Assembly (NCBI RefSeq): GCF_026967795.1
Contig: NZ_JAPVBH010000008.1
Coordinates: 124,001 to 188,000, forward strand
Length of the DNA stretch: 64,000 bases
Source of the DNA: Modestobacter sp. VKM Ac-2986
GTDB taxonomy: Bacteria > Actinomycetota > Actinomycetes > Mycobacteriales > Geodermatophilaceae
Direction: 5' to 3'
Of this stretch, positions 44,639-53,605 are shown one piece after another (the first letter of the stretch is position 1; the number at the start of each line of letters is the position of its first letter). A program made the position numbers and the translations under genes. The notes under the pieces were generated by a model, which saw only the letters and a list, made by a program, of their open reading frames with translations, had not been told where the DNA came from and did not search any database.

Positions 44639-45304
44639 TCAGCTGCGCGGGACGGCGCCCAGGAGCATGGTGCGGATCCCCAGCTGGAGGGACTCCTGCA
44701 GCTCGAGGTGGAGGACGGCCAGCGCCGGCTCGGCCTCGTAGGCAGCGCGCACGCCCGGCGGCGGGGAGCTGTAGGGCGCCAGGGCACCGGCCAGGACCAT
44801 CGACTGGAAGCAGAACGTCTCGGCTGCCGCGCCGAGCTCGGGGAGATGGCGGCGCAGGAGGTCGGCGGCGGCGGTGAGCTGGGTCAGGGCCGCGCGCTTG
44901 TGGCGCGCGACCACCTCGGCGGTGACGTTCCGCTCCAGGACGCCGCCCTGCGCCCCGAGCAGGTCGCACAGCACGCGGTGGGCGGCCAGCGAGCGGGCGA
45001 GGACCGCGGACAGCTGCTCGCCGCGGTCCACCAGCGGCAGCCCGGCGTCGACCCCGGTCGCGAGGTCGTCGACCAGCCCGTCGATCCAGTCCTGCAGCAC
45101 CGACTGCATCAGCTCGAGCAGCACGCCCTCGCGGGAGTCGAAGTAGCGCAGCACGTTGGACTTGGCCAGGCCGACGCGGCGGCTGAGCTCGTTGAGGCTG
45201 ACGTCGGCCACCGGCATCTCCTCGAGCATGGCCGCCGCCGCGCCCAGGATCGCCCGCCGCCGGACCTCGCGCTGCTCCTCGCTCCGGGCTCGCTGGAAGG
45301 TCAC
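44639..45304 (-). CDS. TetR-family repressor of the adjacent SDR gene
   Basis: A 221-residue TetR protein with HTH LNELSRRVGLAKSNVLRYFD (residues ~37-56) and a C-terminal TetR_C domain (LCDLLGAQGGVLERNVTAEV; SMVLAGALAPYSSPPPG). The GTG at 45304 starts MTFQRARSEEQREVRRRAIL. It is divergent from the SDR at 45412, and three copies of AGACCGNCGGTCT lie between them, so it very probably represses both. Confidence 0.9.
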   Translation of the reverse strand: MTFQRARSEEQREVRRRAILGAAAAMLEEMPVADVSLNELSRRVGLAKSNVLRYFDSREGVLLELMQSVLQDWIDGLVDDLATGVDAGLPLVDRGEQLSAVLARSLAAHRVLCDLLGAQGGVLERNVTAEVVARHKRAALTQLTAAADLLRRHLPELGAAAETFCFQSMVLAGALAPYSSPPPGVRAAYEAEPALAVLHLELQESLQLGIRTMLLGAVPRS

Positions 45305-45323
45305 GCAACGACCCTAGCATTTC

Positions 45324-45391
45324 AGACCGGCGGTCTCTTGACAGCGGACCGATGGTCTCTTAGCGTCCTCCGCACAACAGACCGACGGTCT
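45324..45391. promoter_or_regulatory. Three TetR operator copies between tetR and SDR genes
   Basis: AGACCGGCGGTCT (45324-45336), GGACCGATGGTCT (45346-45358) and AGACCGACGGTCT (45379-45391) are 13-bp dyads, each followed by CTT. Centres are 22 and 33 bases apart, two and three helical turns, so bound dimers would sit on one face. Confidence 0.85.
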
Positions 45392-45411
45392 CTTCACGCA
45401 GGAGGAACGCC

Positions 45412-46314
45412 ATGAACACCCACTGGACAGCCAACGACGTGCCCGACCAGCAGGGCCGGGTCGCGGTCGTGACCGGCGCCAACACCGGTCTGGGCTTCGA
45501 GACCGCGAAGGTCCTCGCCGGACGCGGCGCCACGGTGGTGCTGGCCGTGCGTGACGTCGACAAGGGCGCGCAGGCAGCGGCCCGCATGGCCGGCGACGTC
45601 ACCGTGCAGCGGCTGGACCTCACCTCCCTGGACTCCGTCCGCTCGGCTGCGGACCAGCTGCACCGGACGCACCCGCGGATCGACCTGCTCATCAACAACG
45701 CCGGGGTGATGTACACGCCGAAGCAGACGACGCAGGACGGCTTCGAGCGCCAGTTCGGCACCAACCACCTGGGCCACTTCGCCCTCACGGGGCTGCTGCT
45801 GGACCTGCTGCTGCCCGTCCCCGGCTCCCGCGTGGTGACCGTCAGCAGCACCGGGCACCGCATCCGCGCGGCGGTCCACTTCGAGGACCTGCAGTGGGAG
45901 CGCTCCTACTCCCGGACCGGCGCCTACGGGCAGTCCAAGCTCGCCAACCTCATGTTCACCTACGAGCTGCAGCGCCGGCTGGCAGCCCACGGCACGACCA
46001 CCCTCGCGGCGGCCGCCCACCCGGGGGTGTCCAACACCGAGCTCGTGCGCAACTCCCCCACCCTGCTGCGGGCACCGCTGGAGCGACTGGCGCCGCTGCT
46101 CACCCAGCCCGCCGCGATGGGGGCACTGCCGACGCTGCGGGCCGCGACCGACCCGGCCGTCCTGGGCGGGCAGTACTACGGCCCCAGCGGCCTGGGCGAG
46201 GTCCGCGGGCACCCCCGGCTCGTGACCTCCAGCCCGGCGTCCTACGACCTGGCAGTGCAGCGGCGGCTCTGGGACGTGTCCGAGGGCCTCACCGGCGTCA
46301 CCTTCCCGGTCTGA
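45412..46314 (+). CDS. SDR family oxidoreductase (retinol dehydrogenase-like)
   Basis: A 300-residue classical short-chain dehydrogenase. The cofactor motif is VVTGANTGLGFETAKVLAGR with an Arg-rich AVRDVDKG pattern that suggests NADP(H). NNAGVMYTP, SSTGHRI and the catalytic YGQSKLANL (Y-x3-K) are present. Related proteins reduce small carbonyls and are often induced by xenobiotics through TetR regulators. ATG 45412 has AGGAGGAACGCC upstream. Confidence 0.9.
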   Translation: MNTHWTANDVPDQQGRVAVVTGANTGLGFETAKVLAGRGATVVLAVRDVDKGAQAAARMAGDVTVQRLDLTSLDSVRSAADQLHRTHPRIDLLINNAGVMYTPKQTTQDGFERQFGTNHLGHFALTGLLLDLLLPVPGSRVVTVSSTGHRIRAAVHFEDLQWERSYSRTGAYGQSKLANLMFTYELQRRLAAHGTTTLAAAAHPGVSNTELVRNSPTLLRAPLERLAPLLTQPAAMGALPTLRAATDPAVLGGQYYGPSGLGEVRGHPRLVTSSPASYDLAVQRRLWDVSEGLTGVTFPV

Positions 46315-46329
46315 CCCTCGAGCCCGGAC

Positions 46330-47229
46330 GTGTCGATCCTCCTCGAGTTCCTCCGTGCGCCCCTGACCACCGGGGCCGTCGCAGCCAGCGGACGACGCCT
46401 CACCCGCGCGGCCATCGCACCGGTGTCGTCGCGTGCCGCCGTCGTCGTCGAACTCGGGCCCGGCACCGGCGCGATGACCGGGCCCGTCACCGAGCGGCTC
46501 GCCGGCGGCGGCCGGCAGCTCGCGATCGAGGTGAACACCCGACTGGCCTCGCGGCTGGCCACCCGGCACCCGGCGGTCGAGGTGGTCGAGGCAGACGCCG
46601 CCGACCTCCGGGCGGTGCTCACCGAGCGCGGCGTCACCCACGCCGACGTCGTCGTCAGCGGGCTGCCGTGGGCCGCCTTCCCGGCGCGGCAGCAGGAGCA
46701 CCTGCTCGACGCCGTGGTCGACAGCCTGTCCCCCGACGGCGCGTTCACCACCTTCGCCTACGTCCACAGCCGGTGGACACCGGCCGCCCGACGGTTCCAG
46801 CGACAGCTGGAGGCGCGGTTCGAGGAGGTGCTCGTCAGCCGGACCGTGTGGCGGAACGTCCCACCGGCGCTCGTGTACTGCGCGCGCCGGCCCGTGCCGG
46901 CGGGTGGAGCGTCGACTCAGCCGGCGAGGCCGGTCGCCCACGCGCGCACGGCGCCGGCCACGACCGTGTCCTCCCCGGCGGGACCGACCACGTGCGCGAG
47001 ACGGTCCTCCACCAGGAGCGCGGCGACCCCGTGGGCGATCGACCAGAGCTCCGCTGCCCGGCGGACCACCCCGGCAGGGTCGTCGCCGACGAGCTCGCGC
47101 AGCGCGTCCTGGAGTCCGGACTGCACCCGGCCTGCGCACTCGAGGAGCTCCGGGTGCCGGTCCTTGTCGATGCTCGCGGCGAACATCACCTCGAAGCGCG
47201 CGGTGTCCGCGAGTGCGAAGCCGACGTAG
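46330..47229 (+). CDS. SAM-dependent methyltransferase lacking its expected stop
   Basis: Residues 1-~190 form a phospholipid N-methyltransferase/rRNA-dimethylase-like methyltransferase: FLRAPLTTGAVAASGRRLTR, motif I VVELGPGTGAMTGPVTERL, SGLPWAAFP and RNVPPALVYCARR at the expected C-terminus. No stop follows; the frame runs on for about 103 residues opposite the convergent tetR gene, in low-complexity Ser/Arg/Thr sequence that looks like antisense shadow. Either the real end was lost by a small mutation, or the protein has an unusual tail. GTG 46330, 15 bases after the SDR stop, so likely co-transcribed with it. Confidence 0.6.
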   Translation: MSILLEFLRAPLTTGAVAASGRRLTRAAIAPVSSRAAVVVELGPGTGAMTGPVTERLAGGGRQLAIEVNTRLASRLATRHPAVEVVEADAADLRAVLTERGVTHADVVVSGLPWAAFPARQQEHLLDAVVDSLSPDGAFTTFAYVHSRWTPAARRFQRQLEARFEEVLVSRTVWRNVPPALVYCARRPVPAGGASTQPARPVAHARTAPATTVSSPAGPTTCARRSSTRSAATPWAIDQSSAARRTTPAGSSPTSSRSASWSPDCTRPAHSRSSGCRSLSMLAANITSKRAVSASAKPT

Positions 47230-47513
47230 GCCTCGGCGATCGCGACTGCCCGCACGACCTGGTCTCCCGGGTCGGCGACCCCGTCGAGCGTCTCCTGCAG
47301 CTCGGTGAAGCCCCTCGTCGCGACGGCGGCCAGCATCGCCTCGCGGTCGTCGAAGTGCCGGTAGGGGGCGGCGATGGAGACGCCCACCCGGCGGGCCGCC
47401 TCCGAGACGCTGAATCCACGCGCCCCCTTCTCCCGCACCAGCTGTGCCGTCACCTCGAGCAGCGCACTGCGCAGGTCGCCGTGGTGGTAGGCGCTCTTCG
47501 GCACGCGCGTCAC
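46917..47513 (-). CDS. TetR-family regulator (WHG-type C-terminus)
   Basis: A 198-residue regulator: YHHGDLRSALLEVTAQLVRE, HTH EAARRVGVSIAAPYRHFDDR (residues ~39-58), and a WHG-type ligand domain (YVGFALADTARFEVMFAASI; WSIAHGVAALLVEDRLAHVV). The ATG/GTG at 47513 starts the protein. It is divergent from the SDR at 47668, with TCTTACATCG repeats between. Its 3' third is overlapped by the run-on of the methyltransferase frame. Confidence 0.88.
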   Translation of the reverse strand: MTRVPKSAYHHGDLRSALLEVTAQLVREKGARGFSVSEAARRVGVSIAAPYRHFDDREAMLAAVATRGFTELQETLDGVADPGDQVVRAVAIAEAYVGFALADTARFEVMFAASIDKDRHPELLECAGRVQSGLQDALRELVGDDPAGVVRRAAELWSIAHGVAALLVEDRLAHVVGPAGEDTVVAGAVRAWATGLAG

Positions 47514-47536
47514 TCCGTCGGGTCGGGTGTTGAAGT

Positions 47537-47584
47537 CTCTTACATCGTCGCATAGCCTCCTCGATGAAAGAGCCTCTTACATCG
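47537..47584. promoter_or_regulatory. Candidate operator repeats for the second TetR
   Basis: CTCTTACATCG occurs at 47537-47547 and 47574-47584, 37 bases apart. The inverse, CGATGAAAGA (47562-47571, one mismatch), forms a dyad with the first copy. These lie just upstream of the tetR start and in the leader of the SDR gene. Confidence 0.65.
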
Positions 47585-47667
47585 CAGACGTCGATGTGCG
47601 TACGGTCCCCCGGCGTACGGCGACGAGACGTGAGGCCCCCCTTCCGCCCACCTCAGGGAGTCACCTC

Positions 47668-48447
47668 GTGCAGTACGCCCACACCACGGCAGTCGTCACC
47701 GGCGCGAGTTCGGGCATCGGCGCCGAGTTCGCCCGCACCCTGGCCCACCGGGGCGCCGACCTCGTGCTCGTCGCCCGCCGGGGCGACCTCCTGGAGACGC
47801 TGGCGGCCGAGATCCGCAGCACCAGCGGGCGAGCGGTGCACCCGATCCCGATGGACCTGACGGCCGACGGCGCGGGCCACGACCTCGCCCGCCGGGTGTC
47901 CTCGATGGGCCTGACCGTCGACACCGTGGTCAACGCGGCCGGCGCCGGCCGCACCGAGCCCTTCTCCACCTCCGACGCCGCCGCGGTCGACCAGCAGCTG
48001 GCGCTCAACGTCCGCGCCGTCGTGGACGTGTCACACGCCTTCCTGCCCCAGCTGGTGAGCTCGGGGCGGGGCGCCCTCGTCAACGTCGCCAGCCTGACCG
48101 GCTACATGCCCGTCCCGGGCATGGCCGTCTACGCCGCGTCGAAGGCCTTCGTCATCCGCTTCACCGAGGCCCTCGCCCACGAGACCCGGACGTCGGGGAC
48201 CACGGTGCTCGCCGTCTCACCCGGCCCGACCCGGACCGGTTTCTACGCGGACTCCGGGACCGCCACGACCGGCGTCCGGTTCGAGACACCCGCCCAGGTC
48301 GTCGCGACCACCCTCGCCGCACTCGAGCGGCGCCGCCCGCCGGTGAGCGTCGTCTCCGGCGCCGGCAACCGACTCACCCGCCGGGTGGTCGGCCTGCTCC
48401 CCACCCGGGTCGTGCTCCAGCTGGCGGAATCGAAGCCGGCCCAGTGA
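47668..48447 (+). CDS. SDR family oxidoreductase (DltE-like)
   Basis: A 259-residue short-chain dehydrogenase: TAVVTGASSGIGAEFARTLA, LVARRGDLLETLA, NAAGAGRTEPFS (a variant of NNAG), NVASLTGYMPVPGMAVYAAS with catalytic Y-x3-K in YAASK, and SPGPTRTGFY. The GTG at 47668 has AGGGAG upstream and begins right before the first strand; a longer frame to 47527 runs through the operator region and is not credible. It is the likely target of the divergent tetR. Confidence 0.9.
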   Translation: MQYAHTTAVVTGASSGIGAEFARTLAHRGADLVLVARRGDLLETLAAEIRSTSGRAVHPIPMDLTADGAGHDLARRVSSMGLTVDTVVNAAGAGRTEPFSTSDAAAVDQQLALNVRAVVDVSHAFLPQLVSSGRGALVNVASLTGYMPVPGMAVYAASKAFVIRFTEALAHETRTSGTTVLAVSPGPTRTGFYADSGTATTGVRFETPAQVVATTLAALERRRPPVSVVSGAGNRLTRRVVGLLPTRVVLQLAESKPAQ

Positions 48448-48589
48448 GGGCCGCACACACGCCGCGCGCCTCCCGACGGGACCGGCCCAGCCGCCGTCAC
48501 ACCGGAGCGCGTGCGATGCTCCGACCCGACCACGCGATCACCGCGGCTTCCGACCGGGGCCTTCCGCGTGAGCTGATCAGGACCTTCTG

Positions 48590-49015
48590 ATGACCTCCGC
48601 TCGTGTCCACCTGCGTCCGCTCGTCGGCGACCACGTCATCGCCCGACTGCCCGCCGACGCCCCGGTGCCCACCACCCTGCTGTCTGCGCCCCCGGGGAAC
48701 GGCTTCGTCTCCGTCACCCGCACCCCGCAGGAGCTGTCGATCGTCTGCCCGGCCGCCGCCGCGCCGCCCGGCGCGACGATCGACGGCCCGTGGACGGCCC
48801 TCTACGTCGAGGGGCCGGTCCCGTTCGGACTCACCGGTGTCGTCACGTCGCTCGTCGCGCCGCTGTCCGCCGCCGGGTGCCCGGTCTTCGTCGTCTCGAC
48901 CTTCGACGGGGACGTCGTCATGGTCCCGTCGTCACGAGGCGACCAGGCCCGTGAGCTGCTGACTGCCGCGGGCCACACGGTGACCGAGCAGTCGGCGGAC
49001 ACGTCCCTGAGCTGA
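48590..49015 (+). CDS. ACT-domain protein (CASTOR/ACT_7-like)
   Basis: A 141-residue protein: an N-terminal region with VHLRPLVGDHVIARLPADAP and SVTRTPQELSIVCP, then an ACT-like domain GLTGVVTSLVAPLSAAGCPV with FVVSTFDGDVVMVP. Proteins of this layout are thought to bind amino acids, but no function is established for the bacterial group. The ATG at 48590 has AGGACC upstream. Confidence 0.75.
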   Translation: MTSARVHLRPLVGDHVIARLPADAPVPTTLLSAPPGNGFVSVTRTPQELSIVCPAAAAPPGATIDGPWTALYVEGPVPFGLTGVVTSLVAPLSAAGCPVFVVSTFDGDVVMVPSSRGDQARELLTAAGHTVTEQSADTSLS

Positions 49016-49123
49016 CCGATGGCCGCCCGTCTCCGCCCCCTGAGCACGCTCGGTCGCGTCGGTGTCGTGTGAGACCACGGAACAGGACATGGACGGCAGG
49101 GTCCCAGTCCGCGAAGGGGACGC

Positions 49124-49394
49124 GTGACCGGCTCGTTGCCTGCTGCTGCCGCGCTACCTGCAGCTTCGGACCCGGCGTTCGAGCGGTTCGCCCGCCTGGT
49201 CCGCCAGCAGCTCGGTGTACCAGTCTCGTTGGTGACGTTGGTGTCGGCCGACGAGCAGGTGCTGGCCCGCATGCTGCTCACGACACCGGACGACGACGTC
49301 GCCCTGATCGCCGTCCGGCTGCACCGCCAGGACCGGCCACGGCCGGCCGAGACCAGGCCGAACCGGATCCCGCCCAATGTCCCCCCCCGAGTGA
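49124..49394 (+). pseudogene. Remnant of GAF-SpoIIE phosphatase gene, internal deletion and frameshift
   Basis: The frame starts GTG 49124 with ASDPAFERFARLVRQQLGVP then VSLVTLVSADEQVLA, the usual beginning of an actinobacterial GAF-domain PP2C (SpoIIE) phosphatase. It then jumps directly to DDDVALIAVRLHRQDRPRP and AETRPNRIPPNVPP, which resembles the very C-terminus of the same family. The whole GAF core and phosphatase body (several hundred residues) are missing. The ending is also damaged: a run of eight C (49381-49388) shifts the frame, and removing one C would give an immediate TGA at 49392-49394. As sequenced, the frame runs on opposite the next gene. Confidence 0.6.
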
Positions 49395-49447
49395 GCGCCG
49401 CGCCAGGAGCGGCGAGCCTCACGCCGGCTCGCGTACTGGTCGTGGAC

Positions 49448-50419
<972 letters not shown>

Positions 50420-50522
50420 CGGACAGTCCCTCCTCGATCGGTCGCCGACCCCCGCCTGGTGCGTGGGCCGGTCGCGTGCTGCAGAGACCGACCCTGCCGA
50501 GGACCGGTGCGCCCGACCGTCG

Positions 50523-50583
50523 ACTTGATGCGTCAAGTTCACTGCTGGTGACTGTCTACGCCTGCGAACTTGATGCGTCAACA
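50523..50583. promoter_or_regulatory. Two MarR-type operators between AKR and marR
   Basis: ACTTGATGCGTCAAGT (50523-50538) and ACTTGATGCGTCAACA (50568-50583) share the core TTGATGCGTCAA; centres are 45 bases apart. The second ends 23 bases before the marR start. They fit autoregulation and control of the aldo/keto reductase. Confidence 0.8.
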
Positions 50584-50606
50584 CAGATGTTGCCTAGACT
50601 CGTCGC

Positions 50607-51224
50607 ATGCCCAGGACTCCGGTGGACGCCGACGGTCATCGCGGTCAGCGTCCCCAGGACGGGACCGCGGCAGGCCTGTCGCCGTCCGACGCGGGGGCGC
50701 CCGCCGGCACCGCGGCGCAGTCGCCGCACGAGGTGGCTGCACCACGCTGGCTCGACGCTGACGAGCTGGCGGCCTGGCTCGCCAACTCCGCGATCATGAT
50801 CAGCCTGCCGGCCGCCCTGGACGCGCGGATGCAGCGCGAGAGCCAGCTGACCTTCTTCGAGTACATGGTGCTCTCGGTCCTGTCCGAGGAACCCGAGCGC
50901 ACGATGCAGATGAGCGGACTGGCCGCCCGTACGTCGTCCTCGCTGTCGCGGCTGTCCCACGTCGTCGCACGACTGGAGAACCGGGGACTGCTCACCCGGT
51001 CCCGGATCCCGGGCGCCGGCCGGCGGACCAACACGACCCTGACCGAGTCCGGCTACGACGTCGTGGCGGCGGCGGCACCCGGCCACGTGGCCGCGGTCCG
51101 GGAGTACCTGATCGACCAGGTCCTCCCCGACGACCTGAGTGCACTGCGCCGGATCGGCACGGCCGTCGAGGCCGCGATCAAGCGTGGAGAGGCGTCCACA
51201 GCATCGGTCGTGCACGCCCGGTAG
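50607..51224 (+). CDS. MarR-family regulator
   Basis: A 205-residue regulator with a ~45-residue Pro/Gly/Ala N-terminal extension, then a MarR fold: LTFFEYMVLSVLSEEPERTM, winged HTH MQMSGLAARTSSSLSRLSHV with VARLENRGLLTRSRIPG, and NTTLTESGYDVVAAAAPGHV. ATG 50607 begins MPRTPVDADGHRG. The likely targets are itself and the divergent aldo/keto reductase. Confidence 0.9.
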   Translation: MPRTPVDADGHRGQRPQDGTAAGLSPSDAGAPAGTAAQSPHEVAAPRWLDADELAAWLANSAIMISLPAALDARMQRESQLTFFEYMVLSVLSEEPERTMQMSGLAARTSSSLSRLSHVVARLENRGLLTRSRIPGAGRRTNTTLTESGYDVVAAAAPGHVAAVREYLIDQVLPDDLSALRRIGTAVEAAIKRGEASTASVVHAR

Positions 51225-51423
51225 TGGTGCGGAGGTTGGTGCGGCGAACCGCTGACGCCCATCAGCAGACCGACCGCCAACCGTATGTACTCGGGCCCGC
51301 ACCCACCGGGTGACGGGTGCGAGGATCCCGCTCCCGGCCAGCCACCTGGACTCGGGGGCAGTCAGGCGGTGGACCCTGGACCGAGTCCTGGATGTCCGTG
51401 TGGTGTCGGTCTAGGGTCCCCGG

Positions 51424-52071
51424 ATGTCCGAACTCGACGAGCGCATCTGGCGGGCCTGGACGGCGACCGCGTGGCTCCACGAGCCTCGGCCTCCCGCGTC
51501 ACCCGCCGAACTGGACTCCGTCGAGCAGTCGATCGGACGCCCCCTGCCGGACACGTTCCGAGAGCTGTACCAGCGGCACGACGGTGGTTCCTGGCTCGGG
51601 GGCAACTGCGTCCTGTACCCGTTGCAGGCCGACGGTGAGCTCAGCATCGCGCAGGCGTCTGCAACACATCGCGGGTGGGGTTGGCCGGTCCCGGACGAGC
51701 TCGTGCTGTTCGGGAACGACGGCAACGGTGACCCGGTGGGACTGTGGTCACCGGCCACCGCGACACGGCCGATCATCGTGAAGATCGGTGCGATCTTCGA
51801 GCCCGGCTGCATGGGCGTCATCGGGGAAGACCTCAACGCGTTCCTTCGGGCATGGACCGCCTACCACCTGCTCCTGCCCGACCGGGAGACGACAACCGCC
51901 GGCCTCGATGCCCTCCAACTCCCCGACCACCTGCGGTTTGACGACCCCGACGACGAGACCTTCGCTGACATCGTCGAATGGGCGAGCCCGAGGACCACGG
52001 GCTCGCCGAGTGACCCGTACGAGGCACGGCTGACCGCGGACGACGTGCGTCGCATCGCACTTGCCGGCTGA
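51424..52071 (+). CDS. SMI1/KNR4 (SUKH) family protein
   Basis: A 215-residue SUKH-fold protein: IWRAWTATAWLHEPRPPASP, AELDSVEQSIGRPLPDTFRE (typical start), LYQRHDGGSWLGGNCVLYPL, and LFGNDGNGDPVGLWSP. SUKH proteins are common immunity proteins against secreted nuclease toxins, but many stand-alone copies exist. No toxin gene is visible nearby. ATG 51424. It lies at the start of a patch with lower GC. Confidence 0.85.
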   Translation: MSELDERIWRAWTATAWLHEPRPPASPAELDSVEQSIGRPLPDTFRELYQRHDGGSWLGGNCVLYPLQADGELSIAQASATHRGWGWPVPDELVLFGNDGNGDPVGLWSPATATRPIIVKIGAIFEPGCMGVIGEDLNAFLRAWTAYHLLLPDRETTTAGLDALQLPDHLRFDDPDDETFADIVEWASPRTTGSPSDPYEARLTADDVRRIALAG

Positions 52072-52137
52072 CCCATCTGCCCCTTCGTGGGCCGCTGTGG
52101 GACATGCCCCAGAGGACGTCGGCGCATCGCGCAGTGA

Positions 52138-52183
52138 CCGAGAACGTCCGTTGACGGGCCGCCCAGTACCCAACCGTTCTCGG
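52138..52183. terminator. Hairpin between SUKH gene and small membrane gene
   Basis: CCGAGAACG (52138-52146) and CGTTCTCGG (52175-52183) pair perfectly, between convergent genes. The loop is 28 bases long, so the assignment is moderate. Confidence 0.5.
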
Positions 52184-52213
52184 GCCGAGTGGCGCCCACG
52201 ACAACATCACGCC

Positions 52214-52471
52214 TCATCCGTCAGCGGAAACGGCTGACCCCTGGTCGTTTGCCTCGCTACGACGTACAAGGCGCTGATTCCAGGCGTAGACGCCAAGACT
52301 GAGCAACCCGAATCCAAGCAACACCAACCAGGCGGGTCGCGACCATGAGCGATCCAAGTAGCTCACTGTGGCCATGGCGATGACGCAGACACTCATGAGG
52401 ATGCGGCCAGCGAGGGCGAGCCTCCGCGCTCGATGTAGCGGCGCCGGAAGCTCGGTCATGAGGGTGATCAT
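52214..52471 (-). CDS. Small two-helix membrane protein in the low-GC patch
   Basis: An 85-residue hypothetical protein: basic start (LHRARRLALAG), two hydrophobic segments (ILMSVCVIAMATVSYLD; PAWLVLLGFGLLSLGVYAW), and a polar tail NQRLVRRSEANDQGS. No named family. ATG 52471 is used; ATG 52459 (MTELPAP) is equally possible. Codon use is less GC-biased than in neighbours. Confidence 0.55.
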   Translation of the reverse strand: MITLMTELPAPLHRARRLALAGRILMSVCVIAMATVSYLDRSWSRPAWLVLLGFGLLSLGVYAWNQRLVRRSEANDQGSAVSADG

Positions 52472-53034
52472 GACGCCCGCAGACTCGTGCAAGTAGTCAG
52501 CGCAGCGTCGCCTGGCCCAAATGGGGCGCTTAGCACCAGCGGCTCGTTCATCGCACTGACCAGAACCGCCCATTCAAGGGCCGCTCCCGGCACCACTTGA
52601 CCCGTCGCGCGTTCGTGCACGTCAGCCAATCAGTGGACCGGCCCAGAACGCATGCCTGGGATCAATGGCCCGAATCCGCCAGCGCCTGACCTCCGCGGGC
52701 CGCTCGCTTCCCAGGCCTCCGGGCAGGAGCACCTGCCCCCCGAGGTCGTCGCGATGTCCGCCGCTGGGCGAGCAGCTCGTGGCTCCGGCGCGGCAGGCTC
52801 TTCTGACTCTGCAACGACGCTCGCTCGAACCGACGACCACGGATCTTGCGGATGACGGTGAGGCGTACAGGAGGAGCGCCGTCCACCGGCTCGTTCATCA
52901 CCTCGAGCGACGGGCCGTCGTCACCCGTCACGCTGGGCCGCCGGGCGGGGATGCGACCTCCGCCCCGGAACAATCAGACGCATGACCTTTGAATGAAGGA
53001 CGACACCCAACGACCGCCCAGAGGACCCGCCTGC
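52472..53034. other. Region without a convincing gene in the low-GC patch
   Basis: Both strands have open frames of about 100 codons, none with known motifs. On the minus strand a frame ending AEVRRWRIRAIDPRHAFWAG (~52625-52700) looks protein-like, and another near 52860-52930 (MNEPVDGAPPVRLTVIRKIR) could be its frameshifted N-terminal part. This may be a decayed gene, but I cannot name it. Confidence 0.35.
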
Positions 53035-53226
53035 TCATTTCTGAGCGGAGCCTCGATCACCGTGATGAACTCGCGCCCAGACCAAGAGGCCAACACCGCA
53101 CAGGCCTACCGTCAGCAGTCCCGCGGGCACGAAGCTCCACCCCTGGATGGATGCAATGACGCCCAGGATCACCCCCGCGAAAATGGCGACGTCGGCAACC
53201 AGGGCGAGAATGCGCGATCTGTCCAT
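53035..53226 (-). CDS. Very small membrane protein
   Basis: A 63-residue hypothetical protein consisting of a basic start (MDRSRIL), two hydrophobic segments (VADVAIFAGVILGVIASI; VPAGLLTVGLCGVGLLVWA) and a short polar tail. ATG 53226 is preceded by GAGGA. No family known. Similar in style to the gene at 52214, but not clearly homologous. Confidence 0.55.
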   Translation of the reverse strand: MDRSRILALVADVAIFAGVILGVIASIQGWSFVPAGLLTVGLCGVGLLVWARVHHGDRGSAQK

Positions 53227-53605
53227 TCCTCGACCCTAGTGCCGACGGCTCGTTGGCCGCCGCCAACATCACCGAGTGCTGACTGCCTACGGACAGCTTC
53301 AGCGGCGCGCTGACGGACTTCGGCCGCCAAGGAGCCGTTGCTCTCGCCCCGCGACCGTCGATACAACATGAAGGACGTCATGCTGTGTTCAAGTGGAGCA
53401 GTTGGTCCCGGTTCTGCCATCTCGCGCCATGTGCACGGCACGCAGGCATGAATGGACCGTGACCAACAGACAAGGCATGCCTCGACGGCCGAACACCTCG
53501 GGACAACGCCATGCCGAGTCCCGATGAGCGTCCCCTCAGCCCAGACTCGTCCCACGGATGCGATCCGATCACCTGGCCGGCGACCGCCACCCCCCGATGG
53601 CCGGG
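53227..53605. other. 379-bp region without a convincing gene
   Basis: GC is about 58% in the 60-base line I counted (53341-53400). A minus-strand frame (53169-53555) includes MTSFMLYRRSRGESNG but overlaps the previous gene and has no motif. I see nothing I can support here. Confidence 0.35.

Noticed and set aside
52662-52985. Overlapping ~105-codon frames on both strands in the low-GC patch
   Set aside because: Neither has a credible start site or known motif; reported only as possible debris.
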